Source of the DNA: Cohnella endophytica
GTDB lineage: Bacteria; Bacillota; Bacilli; Paenibacillales; Paenibacillaceae
NCBI RefSeq assembly: GCF_003628305.1
Contig: NZ_RBZM01000002.1
Span: 248,001 to 312,000 of the forward strand
DNA length: 64,000 nucleotides
Direction of reading: 5' to 3'
Below the pieces are notes generated by a model that saw nothing but the letters and a program-made list of their open reading frames with translations, was not told the origin of the DNA and did not search any database. This document shows, piece after piece, positions 27,025 to 35,614 of this stretch. The translations under genes and the position numbers were made by a program. Numbering within the stretch: the first letter of the stretch is position 1; the number at the start of each line of letters is the position of its first letter.

Positions 27025-27620
27025 GAACGTACTCGGGAAAACCAATTCAAGATGAGCAATGTCATGATCATGCCGACGATGGATAGGGCAACCCAGTATT
27101 CGGGCATGGCAGGCGAAACGTTCAGCATGATCGGATCGCTGAGGCTGGCCATCGGTACATCGAAATGAATGCTGTCGCTTGCTTGATGGCCTGCCGAGAA
27201 CGCGTTAGCGGACCTCAGGAAACCCGAACCGTCGGTATTGCCATGAAGGCGTCCGTACAGCGTATATAGGAATCCGCACACGAATAACGCGAACAATGCG
27301 GCGAGAATGCCCGCCACCTTCCTTCGAAAGCCGTACGAGAACGAGTAGGTCCGACGAACCGCCGGCATGTACCAGCTTTGTTCTGCGTATATGCGATTCA
27401 TGACGTTCTGATTCACCCAAGCCGAAGTGATCTCTTCCTCTTCATCGGCCTCCGTCATCGGAAGCTCCTGGATCAGCATCGCGCTCTCTTCCCACATCTG
27501 GAACTCTTCCGCGCACGCAGAACACGTCTGAACGTGTCGATCGATGGCTAGCCTCTCTTCGGAATTTTCCGGCAAATCCCGATAGATCCCGAACTTTTCT
27601 CCCGCTTCCTCGCATTTCAT
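27021..27620 (-). CDS. Membrane-bound zinc-finger anti-sigma factor
   Basis: A 199-residue protein. The cytoplasmic N-terminus has the ZAS/zf-HC2 signature HVQTCSAC (H-x3-C-x2-C) at about 29-36. Two membrane helices follow (about 106-127 and 173-194) with a 45-residue extracytoplasmic loop. It overlaps the sigma gene by 4 nt and would hold that sigma factor at the membrane until a signal releases it. The signal is not evident. GAGGAGAT lies 9 nt before the ATG. Confidence 0.88.
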   Translation of the reverse strand: MKCEEAGEKFGIYRDLPENSEERLAIDRHVQTCSACAEEFQMWEESAMLIQELPMTEADEEEEITSAWVNQNVMNRIYAEQSWYMPAVRRTYSFSYGFRRKVAGILAALFALFVCGFLYTLYGRLHGNTDGSGFLRSANAFSAGHQASDSIHFDVPMASLSDPIMLNVSPAMPEYWVALSIVGMIMTLLILNWFSRVRS

Positions 27621-28216
27621 CGCAGTTTCATCTCCTCGTACTCCTTCATGATGGCCGGTTCAGCAAAGTACGATTCCAATTGAATCTTCACACTGGCTCT
27701 TGCCCGGAACAACAACGATTTGACGGAGCTTACCGTCTGACCTAGAATATTGGCGATTTCCTGGTAATCCATGCCATCGTATTCCCTGAGGATCAGCGCG
27801 GAGCGTTGTTTCTCAGGCAAGCTGTTGATAGCTTCCCTCACCATGGTAACCTTCTCGTTGCGCAGCAACCGCTGCTCGGGCGCCTCTTCCGGAGGAGCTG
27901 CCGGTATGTATGTGGAATCGTCCAGTGACAGATGCGCCGTCTTCTGTTTGCGCAATTCACTGAGAACCGTATTGCGTGCGATCGTATATAACCACGTCGA
28001 GAAGGAAGCGTCCACTTCCCGAAACGAATGCAAACTTCGATAAGCTTTGTAGAACGTTTCCGAGCTGATGTCTTCGGCCATGATTTCCAGCTTGGCGCTC
28101 TTCAGCATATGGAAGACGAACGATAATATTTTCTTCTGATAACGTCCCATTAACGTCGAGTACAACTCAACGTTACCGTCTTTGATTTCCCGTATTAATT
28201 GGGAATCGGTCATCAT
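27617..28216 (-). CDS. ECF-type RNA polymerase sigma factor
   Basis: A 199-residue sigma-70 family protein with region 2 (about 20-95: EDISSETFYKAYRSL through FSTWLYTIARN) and region 4 (about 130-185: LPEKQRSALILREYDGMDY and the EIANILGQTVSSVKS helix-turn-helix) and no regions 1 or 3, hence an ECF factor. GGGAGGG lies 8 nt before the ATG. It heads a three-gene operon with its anti-sigma factor and a phosphatase. Upstream are an extended -10 promoter and a GCAAC/GTACAAT pair that may allow autoregulation. No orthologue lies at this place in B. subtilis. Confidence 0.9.
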   Translation of the reverse strand: MMTDSQLIREIKDGNVELYSTLMGRYQKKILSFVFHMLKSAKLEIMAEDISSETFYKAYRSLHSFREVDASFSTWLYTIARNTVLSELRKQKTAHLSLDDSTYIPAAPPEEAPEQRLLRNEKVTMVREAINSLPEKQRSALILREYDGMDYQEIANILGQTVSSVKSLLFRARASVKIQLESYFAEPAIMKEYEEMKLR

Positions 28217-28267
28217 AACCGCGACCCTCCCCCCGATATAGGGTGAACGTTCGCAGCCGGCATCTTA

Positions 28268-28362
28268 CCTATTGTACCGGCCAAAAACGAAAAAGTTGCG
28301 CTCATCGGCGCATGAATTGTTTGTAAGCCAGTATTTTACAAATTCTACTTGCTATTGTAACA
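28268..28362 (-). promoter_or_regulatory. Candidate promoters of the sigma/anti-sigma operon
   Basis: Two candidates are seen on the minus strand: TGTTACAAT (extended -10 SigA type) at 28354-28362, and an ECF-like pair GCAAC (28295-28299), about 17 nt, GTACAAT (28271-28277). An inverted repeat TTTGTAA/TTACAAA lies between them near 28317-28341. Which one is used cannot be told from sequence. Confidence 0.35.
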
Positions 28363-28452
28363 CATTAACAGGCTTATTTAGCTTAAAAATTTCTCAAATT
28401 TTGCAGTGAATTGAGTCCTTAATATAGGTTTTTCGCAAAAAAGCCATATAGA

Positions 28453-28526
28453 CAAAAAAAATCCACCCCGGAGGGTGGTTGCACATAGTGCTAGGATTGG
28501 ATAGGAGTGGAGAGAAACCATACTGT
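28453..28526 (-). ncRNA. Predicted ~74-nt C/U-rich small RNA
   Basis: A consensus promoter starts transcription near 28526. The RNA has an unstructured pyrimidine-rich 5' part (with CUCUCC and CACUCCU segments, complementary to ribosome-binding sites), a small GCAC-UAU-GUGC hairpin, and an intrinsic terminator (stem CCACCC/GGGUGG with loop UCCG, 28463-28478) followed by eight U residues. C-rich single-stranded segments pairing with Shine-Dalgarno sequences are typical of Gram-positive trans-acting RNAs such as FsrA and RsaE; that role is inferred. The alternative is an attenuated leader for the sigma operon 240 nt downstream. Confidence 0.65.
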
Positions 28527-28532
28527 ACTTTT

Positions 28533-28561
28533 ATTATATGTATACGGTTACATTTTGTCAA
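28533..28561 (-). promoter_or_regulatory. Perfect consensus SigA promoter for the small RNA
   Basis: TTGACA (28556-28561), exactly 17 nt, TATAAT (28533-28538) on the minus strand. Both hexamers and the spacing are the consensus. Confidence 0.85.
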
Positions 28562-28594
28562 TAAGCGTTTACATTTTATTTTAAAGCGTTTACA
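28545..28594. promoter_or_regulatory. Three operator-like repeats at 21-bp spacing
   Basis: CGTTTACA at 28566-28573 and 28587-28594 and CGGTTACA at 28545-28552 are spaced exactly 21 bp, two helical turns. The first copy lies in the promoter spacer, the others upstream. The extended form (A)AGCGTTTACA resembles half of a LacI/GalR-family site, including the CcpA cre box. Confidence 0.6.
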
Positions 28595-28604
28595 GGGCGA
28601 TAAA

Positions 28605-28644
28605 AATGAAAAAAGGAGCTGCTGCCTGATCAGCAACCGCTCCT
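28605..28644 (-). terminator. Terminator after tyrA
   Basis: A nested stem (AGGAGC/GCTCCT outside, TGCTG/CAGCA inside) is followed by a U-run on the minus strand. It closes the trp-hisC-tyrA run. Confidence 0.8.
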
Positions 28645-28652
28645 CTTCCCGA

Positions 28653-29789
28653 TTACATATGGACGTCATATCCCAAAGTTTTCAATAATTCCGTCGCGCG
28701 GTCCAAATCCTCGGATTGCTGGAACGAAAGCCGCATCACTCCCGGCACGTCCTCCCTGCTCTCGATGATCTGCAGGTTGCTTAGATTGATCTTGGCTTGG
28801 CCGAGCTCGGTCGCGATCTTGCCGATAATGCCGGGATGATCCGGAACGTCGACATAACATTCATGCAGCGAAGTAATCATCCCTTTGCGACGTTCCGGCA
28901 ATTGGCTGCGGAATGCTCCGGCGCGTCGGAATTGCTCGGCCACCCCTTCTCCGTCCCCTTGCTCGAGCAGCTCGGCGAACCGATCCATCTCGCCTTGCCA
29001 TTCGCGAATCAACTTAAGCATGACCTCGCGGTTATTTACCAGTATGTCCCGCCATATCAGCGGATCGCTGGAGGCTATTCGGGTAATGTCCCTAAATCCG
29101 CCGGCCGCTAAACGTCTATATAACTCGTTGCTTTCGTTGTAGCCGGCGACTTGGTTAACCAACGCCACCGCGATGACATGCGGCAGATGACTGATCGCTC
29201 CCACGATATCGTCGTGCTGCACGGCATCCGTCTTGACGATATGGGCTCTCGTCCACTTCAGAAGTCGTTCCAGCTTCGTTACGGCATCCGCCGGCGTATT
29301 CTCCGTCGGGGTCAACACGTAGAACGCGTTCTCGAGCAAAAGCAGGCTGGCTGCTTCCACGCCTGAACGCTCCGAGCCCGCCATAGGGTGACCGCCTATA
29401 AACACGGCGCCTTGGAGCGACAGCTTGTCTGCGTGCTTTACGACCGAAGCTTTCGTGCTTCCGACGTCGGTAATAATGCAGCCCGGCTTCAACGGGAGCT
29501 TAGACAGCTCCTCGACGTAATTTTCCAGATTGCCCACCGGTACGCATAGGAACAGAAAATCCGCGTCCATGGCCGCTTCTTCAATCGAAGTCGTAGCCCA
29601 ATCGACGACACCACGTGCAACGTACTTCTCTGTCGAAGCGACGTTTATGGAGTGCCCGACCACTTCTACGCCCGGCTTGCCCTTGAAACAAAGCGCCAAC
29701 GATCCGCCGATCAGACCGACTCCGAATATCGCGATTTTTGTTCTCTTTGAATCGTTCGATGCCGTAAACTCGCTAAACTCTCCGCTCAT
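28653..29789 (-). CDS. tyrA: Prephenate dehydrogenase with ACT domain
   Basis: A 378-residue protein. A Rossmann NAD domain starts at about residue 18 with FGVGLIGGSLA, followed by the catalytic GGHPMAGSERSG motif (His) near 135, a helical dimerisation domain, and a C-terminal ACT domain (about 300-375: YVDVPDHPGIIGKIATEL) that binds tyrosine for feedback control. It makes 4-hydroxyphenylpyruvate for tyrosine. It is the last gene of the aromatic supraoperon, 4 nt after hisC. Confidence 0.94.
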   Translation of the reverse strand: MSGEFSEFTASNDSKRTKIAIFGVGLIGGSLALCFKGKPGVEVVGHSINVASTEKYVARGVVDWATTSIEEAAMDADFLFLCVPVGNLENYVEELSKLPLKPGCIITDVGSTKASVVKHADKLSLQGAVFIGGHPMAGSERSGVEAASLLLLENAFYVLTPTENTPADAVTKLERLLKWTRAHIVKTDAVQHDDIVGAISHLPHVIAVALVNQVAGYNESNELYRRLAAGGFRDITRIASSDPLIWRDILVNNREVMLKLIREWQGEMDRFAELLEQGDGEGVAEQFRRAGAFRSQLPERRKGMITSLHECYVDVPDHPGIIGKIATELGQAKINLSNLQIIESREDVPGVMRLSFQQSEDLDRATELLKTLGYDVHM

Positions 29790-29793
29790 GCCT

Positions 29794-30891
29794 TCACACC
29801 TTTATCGCAATTTCTTGCAGCACGGCAGTCAACGCGGCGATGACCTTCTCGTTCTGCTCCCCGCTTCCGACCGTAATCCGGATGTGCGTAGGATAATGTC
29901 TGTGGCCCGGTCTAACGATGATCCCCTTGCGTAGAAGCGCATCGAACACTTCTTGCGCCGGCCTTTTCACGTCGACCATGATGAAATTGCCGTGCGCCGG
30001 AAACGCTTCAAGTCCGAGCTCGGCGAAAGAACGGTTATAATAAGCAAGTCCTTCTTTGTTTGCTACGCGGCATTTCGTTACGAAATCATCGTCCTGCAGC
30101 GCGGCGAGCGCGGCCGCTTGAGCGATACGGGAGGTATTAAACGGCTCGCGGACTTGGTTGATGCTGCGGATAACGTCCGGACGTCCGATTCCGAAGCCGA
30201 TGCGCAACGAGGCGAGGCCGTAAATTTTCGAGAACGTTCTTAGCGTAACCACGTTCGGATAACGTTTCAACAGTTTGACGCCGTCCGGGAAAGACGGGTC
30301 GTCGATATATTCGCAATAAGCTTCGTCGAGAACGACAAGAACGCGGCCGGGGACCTTGGACAGGAATTGCTCCACTTCTTCCGCCGTATTGATCGTTCCG
30401 GTCGGATTGTTCGGATTGCATACCCAGATGACTTTCGTTTTGTCCGTCACTCGCTCCAGCATCGCATTCAAATCATGGGTGCCGTCGCGCAGCGGAACTT
30501 CGACGATCGTCGCGTTCTCGATCTGGCAATTATGCTTGTACTGCGGGAAGGTCTGATCGGCCATGATCGTCTCGTCGCCCGGCACTAGGAACGCGCGGGC
30601 GATCATTAGAATAATCTCGTCGGAGCCAGCTCCGAAAATGACCTGGTCCGCGTTAACCCCGTAATGGCCGGCAACCGCGTTCGTTAGATCGACGGCCGCA
30701 CCGTCCGGGTAAATGCTGATGTTCTCCAATTCGCGCGCGATCGCTTCCTTGACTTTCGGGGAGCTGCCGAACGGATTTTCATTGGAAGCCAGCTTGAGCA
30801 CTTCGGTCAAACCAAGCTCGCGTTTTACGTCTTCTACGGGTTTGCCCGGCTGGTACACGGGCAAGTGAATGATATTCGGTTTCGGTTGCAT
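29794..30891 (-). CDS. hisC: Histidinol-phosphate / aromatic aminotransferase
   Basis: A 365-residue class I/II PLP aminotransferase. Key features are SNENPFG near residue 35, WVCNPNNPTGT, LDEAYCEY, and the lysine region TFSKIYGLASLRIGFG. In B. subtilis the gene at this location serves both histidine and tyrosine/phenylalanine transamination, and its place between trpA and tyrA suggests the same. GGAGGG lies 9 nt before the chosen ATG; the 37-codon upstream extension has no family match. Confidence 0.93.
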   Translation of the reverse strand: MQPKPNIIHLPVYQPGKPVEDVKRELGLTEVLKLASNENPFGSSPKVKEAIARELENISIYPDGAAVDLTNAVAGHYGVNADQVIFGAGSDEIILMIARAFLVPGDETIMADQTFPQYKHNCQIENATIVEVPLRDGTHDLNAMLERVTDKTKVIWVCNPNNPTGTINTAEEVEQFLSKVPGRVLVVLDEAYCEYIDDPSFPDGVKLLKRYPNVVTLRTFSKIYGLASLRIGFGIGRPDVIRSINQVREPFNTSRIAQAAALAALQDDDFVTKCRVANKEGLAYYNRSFAELGLEAFPAHGNFIMVDVKRPAQEVFDALLRKGIIVRPGHRHYPTHIRITVGSGEQNEKVIAALTAVLQEIAIKV

Positions 30892-31026
30892 TTGTTTTTT
30901 CCCTCCTGAGATACGGCGAACGGAGCGTTTACGCTCCGCCTGAAGAGGCAGAGCGAATAAATCGCTCCGTATGGAAATGTGTATTCTATTGTGACACACC
31001 AACGCGGCACTGTACAGATTGGTTTT

Positions 31027-31872
31027 TTACGAATGGGTCGCGCGAGGTTTCAAATCGGCGATGAATTGCTGTACGGCCGCCAAACCCCGAGCCTTCTCGG
31101 TTGCGTCCGAGGAAGTCAGCAGAGGCAACGCTTCTTCCACTTGACGCACGATCGCGCTGCCCACGATTACACCGTCGCATTGGCCAGCGAAGCGTTCCGC
31201 GTGTTCGCGGGAAGAGATGCCGAAGCCTACGCAGATCGGCACGGAAGCCGACCGGCGAACGGTGCTCAAGAACGCGTCGATGCCTTCGTGGAACGTAGAG
31301 CGGACGCCCGTAACGCCTAACGACGATACGCAATAGACGAAACCTTTGGCTTGCGCGGCGATACGTTCAACTCGAGCTTCGGATGTTGGTGCCACAAGCG
31401 GGATCAAATGAATGCCATGGGCTTCGGCGAGCGCGCGCGCCTCGGCATCCTCTTCAAGCGGCAAGTCCGGAATAATGACCCCGCTGAAGCCGTTGTCCTT
31501 CAGCAAGCCGAAAAAGGTTTCCAAGCCTAGTTGCAACGCCGGGTTAAAGTAACTGAATAGGATAAAGGGCATTTGGACGCCGCGCGCTCTCGCCTTGGAG
31601 GCTACGGATATGCAATCGGTTAAGCTGATCCGGTTTTTCAGCGCGCGCTCGGAAGCCCGTTGAATAACGGGGCCGTCGGCAAGCGGGTCGGAGTAAGGAA
31701 CGCCGAGCTCGATCATATGCGCGCCGGCGGCTTCGGCCGCTTGCACCAAGGAGACGGAAGTATCGAGATCGGGATCGCCCATCGTCATGAACGGAATAAG
31801 CGCAGTCTCCCCTCTCGCCTTTAATTCGGCGAAAACGGTATCGATCGCGTTAGGTACGGTAACCGTGCTCAT
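31027..31872 (-). CDS. trpA: Tryptophan synthase alpha chain
   Basis: A 281-residue TIM barrel with [29 protein letters not shown] (catalytic Glu and Asp) and VCVGFGIS near the phosphate-binding end. It cleaves indole-3-glycerol phosphate and channels indole to TrpB. The start overlaps the trpB stop by 4 nt. The gap to hisC (135 bp) shows no clear terminator. Confidence 0.96.
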   Translation of the reverse strand: MSTVTVPNAIDTVFAELKARGETALIPFMTMGDPDLDTSVSLVQAAEAAGAHMIELGVPYSDPLADGPVIQRASERALKNRISLTDCISVASKARARGVQMPFILFSYFNPALQLGLETFFGLLKDNGFSGVIIPDLPLEEDAEARALAEAHGIHLIPLVAPTSEARVERIAAQAKGFVYCVSSLGVTGVRSTFHEGIDAFLSTVRRSASVPICVGFGISSREHAERFAGQCDGVIVGSAIVRQVEEALPLLTSSDATEKARGLAAVQQFIADLKPRATHS

Positions 31873-33074
31873 GCTTGTTGTCCCTCCTCATTGGCCAAAT
31901 ACGACATGATCGACTCGACGTCTTTGTCGCCTCGTCCTGACAAATTGACGACGATGATCTCGTCTTTGCCCATCGTCGGCGCGATTTTGAGCGTCTGCGC
32001 GATCGCGTGCGCGGATTCGAGCGCGGGAATGATGCCTTCCGTGCGGGAAAGCAAGCTTAATGCATCCAACGCTTCCTTGTCCGTGATCGGCACGTATTCG
32101 GCGCGTTTAATATCCTTTAAGTAGGCGTGCTCGGGTCCGATGCCCGGGTAATCTAGACCGGCCGAGATCGAGTGCGCCGGAAGCACCTGGCCGCCTTCGT
32201 CCTGCAGCACATAACTCATCGAGCCTTGGAAGACTCCCGGACGACCTTTGGTCATCGTCGCGGCATGCTCTTCGGTATCCACGCCGCGTCCGGCAGCTTC
32301 CACGCCGACGAGACGAACGTCTTTATCGTCGATGAACGGATGGAAAATTCCGATCGCGTTGCTTCCGCCTCCGACGGCGGCCACGACGACGTCCGGCAGC
32401 CGGCCTTCGGCCTCTTGAATCTGCTCGCGAGCTTCAAGTCCGATAATCCGTTGAAAATCCCGGACCATCATCGGGTAAGGATGCGGTCCCGTTACCGAAC
32501 CGAGAATGTAGTAGGTGTCGTCTACGTGGCTAACCCAATAGCGCAGCGTTTCGTTGCAAGCATCCTTCAACGTGCGCGTTCCCGACAAGACGGGAATGAC
32601 TTCCGAGCCGAGAAGCTTCATACGGAATACGTTCAATTGCTGCCGCTTCGTGTCTTCTTCACCCATGAACACTTTGCATTCCAGTCCCATAAGCGCGGCT
32701 ACGGTTGCGGTTGCCACTCCGTGCTGGCCCGCGCCTGTTTCGGCAATCACTTTTTTCTTGCCCATCCGTTTCGCCAGTACCGCTTGTCCGATCGTATTGT
32801 TGATTTTGTGGGCGCCGGTGTGGTTCAGATCTTCCCGCTTAAGATAGATTTTCGCCCCGCCCAGTTGCTCCGATAGCCGCTCGGCATAATACAAAGGCGT
32901 CGGCCGGCCGGAATACTGCTTTAGCAAATAGCGGACTTCCTCGAGGAAATCGGGATCGTCCTTATATTTCTCATACGCTTCCTCCAGCTCGATTAACGCG
33001 TTCATTAGCGTCTCGGGAACGTATTTCCCGCCGAAAGGACCGAAGCGTCCGTGTTGGTCTGGTACTTGACTCAT
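31869..33074 (-). CDS. trpB: Tryptophan synthase beta chain
   Basis: A 401-residue PLP enzyme with [15 protein letters not shown] at the N-terminus, the PLP lysine in [23 protein letters not shown] and the GGGSNA phosphate-binding loop. It condenses indole with serine. It overlaps trpF upstream and trpA downstream by 4 nt each, so the three are translationally coupled. Confidence 0.96.
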   Translation of the reverse strand: MSQVPDQHGRFGPFGGKYVPETLMNALIELEEAYEKYKDDPDFLEEVRYLLKQYSGRPTPLYYAERLSEQLGGAKIYLKREDLNHTGAHKINNTIGQAVLAKRMGKKKVIAETGAGQHGVATATVAALMGLECKVFMGEEDTKRQQLNVFRMKLLGSEVIPVLSGTRTLKDACNETLRYWVSHVDDTYYILGSVTGPHPYPMMVRDFQRIIGLEAREQIQEAEGRLPDVVVAAVGGGSNAIGIFHPFIDDKDVRLVGVEAAGRGVDTEEHAATMTKGRPGVFQGSMSYVLQDEGGQVLPAHSISAGLDYPGIGPEHAYLKDIKRAEYVPITDKEALDALSLLSRTEGIIPALESAHAIAQTLKIAPTMGKDEIIVVNLSGRGDKDVESIMSYLANEEGQQA

Positions 33075-33757
33075 GAGCTTGCCACCCTTTCCGCGAATGC
33101 GGCGATTTTGTCGTTGTCTTTCGTTCCGTCGGTTTCTACGCCGCTGGAAATGTCTACGCCGTCGGGACGGTAAGAACGAATTAAATCGTCGGCGTTATCG
33201 GGCGTAAGCCCGCCCGCGACGAATAATCGTAGGCCGTGCGCCTGCGCCGCGGCTTGGTAAGCCGGAATGACGTCCCAGCGGAACGTTTTGCCGGTCCCTC
33301 CGCCCGCGGTGTCGAGCAGAATCGTCGAGACGGCACCCTTGTACTCGGCGAGCCGTTCGGCGCCTCCGGCGCCACGAGAATCCGCGTCCGCTTGCTCCGT
33401 TATCGGTAGCGCACGCCATACTTCTACGTTGAATCGCTCGCCAATCTCCCGACTGAATGCCGGGGTTTCTTCTCCATGAAGCTGGACGACGTTCAGCGGT
33501 ACGGAAGCTAAAGTCTCTTCCAGCTGCTCCATCGTCGGATTGACGAACACGCCGACCGTTAACGGAGGTTTACCGCCTGCCATCGGTACTTGGCTAGCGA
33601 CCTCATGAAGCTTACCCGCCTGTTCTGGCGTTAGCTGTCTGCGGCTCTTGGCGAAAACGAAGCCGATATAATCGACCGGAAGACCGTTCATTCCCCGCAA
33701 AGTCGCTTCTTCTTTGATTCCGCATATTTTTACTCCGGATGAATTACGTTGGGTCAT
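33071..33757 (-). CDS. trpF: Phosphoribosylanthranilate isomerase
   Basis: A 228-residue TIM barrel with [12 protein letters not shown] (catalytic Cys), the [14 protein letters not shown] segment, VQLHGEE, the catalytic Asp in [12 protein letters not shown] and the phosphate loop [11 protein letters not shown]. It performs the Amadori rearrangement in tryptophan synthesis. It follows trpC by 2 nt and overlaps trpB by 4 nt. Confidence 0.95.
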   Translation of the reverse strand: MTQRNSSGVKICGIKEEATLRGMNGLPVDYIGFVFAKSRRQLTPEQAGKLHEVASQVPMAGGKPPLTVGVFVNPTMEQLEETLASVPLNVVQLHGEETPAFSREIGERFNVEVWRALPITEQADADSRGAGGAERLAEYKGAVSTILLDTAGGGTGKTFRWDVIPAYQAAAQAHGLRLFVAGGLTPDNADDLIRSYRPDGVDISSGVETDGTKDNDKIAAFAERVASS

Positions 33758-33759
33758 TC

Positions 33760-34560
33760 TTATACGCCTTCTTTCGAGATAGGGCCTAACAGGTCGTGAA
33801 CCGCTTGCTGAACGTTCGGTTGGCGCATGAAGTGCTCGCCTACGAGCACCGCTTGAGCGCCTGCCCGTCGCACGAAGTCCACGTCGTCCGTGGACGAGAT
33901 CGCGCTCTCGCTGACGGCCACTACTCCTTGCGGCATAAGAGCGATTAACTCTTCCGTCACCTTCAGATCGGTTACGAACGTTTTTAAGTCCCGATTATTC
34001 ACGCCTACAAGCGTTGCTTTGCCGATGTCGAGCACTGTCTCCAGCTCAGGACGGTTATGGACTTCCACGAGCACGTCCAATCCGAGATCGCGCGCCAACG
34101 TATAGAAATCGGATAGCTGGCTTTTCGTGAGAATCGCCGCGATCAGAAGAATCGCGTCCGCGCCGATCAGCCTCGCTTCGTAAATTTGCCGTTCGTCTAT
34201 CGTGAAGTCCTTGCGGAGCAGAGGGACTCGAACTTGCTCTCGGATCATTTTCAAATAATCGTTGCTTCCTTGGAAGTACTCTACGTCCGTCAGCACGGAA
34301 ATGCAATCCGTTCCCGCTTCTTCGTAAGCATGGGCTAGGCTGACCGGTTGAAAGTCGGGACGGATGAGCCCTTTGGACGGACTCGCTTTTTTGACTTCCG
34401 CGATTAAGCCGACCGGGCGATTGCGTCCGATCAAAGCTTGCTCGAAACCGCGGCAAGCTTGGAGGGAAGCGATCTCCCGCTCCGCACGTCCGATATGGAG
34501 CGATTGTTTAAGTAAATCCACCTCTTGTCGTTTGGTGGCGACGATGCGATCAAGAAACAT
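33760..34560 (-). CDS. trpC: Indole-3-glycerol-phosphate synthase
   Basis: A 266-residue TIM barrel with IAEVKKASPSKG, the catalytic Lys in LLRKDFTID, LIGADAILLIA, VGVNNRDLKTF and SESAI. It closes the indole ring by decarboxylation. Its ATG lies 11 nt inside the trpD 3' end. Confidence 0.95.
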   Translation of the reverse strand: MFLDRIVATKRQEVDLLKQSLHIGRAEREIASLQACRGFEQALIGRNRPVGLIAEVKKASPSKGLIRPDFQPVSLAHAYEEAGTDCISVLTDVEYFQGSNDYLKMIREQVRVPLLRKDFTIDERQIYEARLIGADAILLIAAILTKSQLSDFYTLARDLGLDVLVEVHNRPELETVLDIGKATLVGVNNRDLKTFVTDLKVTEELIALMPQGVVAVSESAISSTDDVDFVRRAGAQAVLVGEHFMRQPNVQQAVHDLLGPISKEGV

Positions 34561-35596
34561 AACTCACTTCTCCCGTCGTAGCAATCCATTGCTGCAATTT
34601 ATCCGCCGCGCGACCGGAGTCGATCGTCGCCGCGGCAAGCTTAACGCCGTCCAACAAAGTGTCCGCCCGGCCGGCCACGTAGATGCACGCGCCTGCATTA
34701 GCCAATACGACGTTGCGGTACGCGCTCTTCTCTCCGCCGAGTACCCTGCGAATAATTTGGGCGTTCTCGATCGGGTTTCCCCCTTGCACTTCGCCGAGGG
34801 AAACGGTCGACAACCCAAGCTGTTCCGGCGTGATATCGTATGTGATCACTTCTCCGCCTTTAAGCTCTGACACTTGGGTCGGAGCCGAAATGCTGATCTC
34901 GTCGAGGCCGTCGTGGCTGCCTACGACCATCGCTCTTTTCAAGCCTAGTCTCGACAGCACTTCCGCCACCGTCGCGGTTTTCGTGCGATCGTACAAGCCG
35001 ATCAGTTGACGATCCGCGTTCGCCGGGTTGGCCAACGGCCCGAGCATATTGAAGATCGTCCGAACGCCAAGCTCCCGCCGAGGAACGGCCGCGTGCTTCA
35101 AAGCCGGATGATACAGCTGCGCGAACATGAAGCAGATCCCGGTCCGATCGAGGCATTGAGCCGCTTGTTCCGCGGTCAAGTTGATGTTGACGCCTAGCGC
35201 CTCAAGCACGTCGGCGCTGCCCGCTTTGCCCGACATCGCGCGATTGCCGTGCTTGGCTACGCGGACGCCCGAAGCCGCGGCAATAATCGCCGACGCAGTC
35301 GAAATATTGAATTTATGAATTCCGGATCCTCCCGTGCCGCACGTATCGAGCAAATCCTCGTTCTCGGTCGCGACCCGGCTGGAGAACGAGCGCATCGCTT
35401 CCGCGAAACCGGTAATCTCGTCCACGGTTTCGCCTTTCATGCGAAGAGCGATTACCGTTCCGCCGATTTGCGACGGCGTCGCTTCGCCTTTCATGATCGT
35501 CGTCATCGCGCCGAAAGCTTCCTCGCGGGTAAGGTCGTATCCGCTCATTAGCTTACTCAGCGCTTGAGGCAAGGTAAATGTAATGGATTCGGTCAT
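34550..35596 (-). CDS. trpD: Anthranilate phosphoribosyltransferase
   Basis: A 348-residue protein with DTCGTGGSGIHKFNIST (PRPP site), the KHGNRAMSGKAGSADVLEAL motif, and FNMLGPLANPA. It transfers phosphoribose to anthranilate. It follows trpE by 18 nt and overlaps trpC by 11 nt. Confidence 0.96.
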   Translation of the reverse strand: MTESITFTLPQALSKLMSGYDLTREEAFGAMTTIMKGEATPSQIGGTVIALRMKGETVDEITGFAEAMRSFSSRVATENEDLLDTCGTGGSGIHKFNISTASAIIAAASGVRVAKHGNRAMSGKAGSADVLEALGVNINLTAEQAAQCLDRTGICFMFAQLYHPALKHAAVPRRELGVRTIFNMLGPLANPANADRQLIGLYDRTKTATVAEVLSRLGLKRAMVVGSHDGLDEISISAPTQVSELKGGEVITYDITPEQLGLSTVSLGEVQGGNPIENAQIIRRVLGGEKSAYRNVVLANAGACIYVAGRADTLLDGVKLAAATIDSGRAADKLQQWIATTGEVSYVS

Positions 35597-35614
35597 TTCG
35601 CTTGTTCCCCTTCC

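Noticed and set aside
28394-28669. 91-codon minus-strand frame across the small-RNA region
   Set aside because: It crosses two terminators and a consensus promoter, lacks a ribosome-binding site and has no protein-like pattern.
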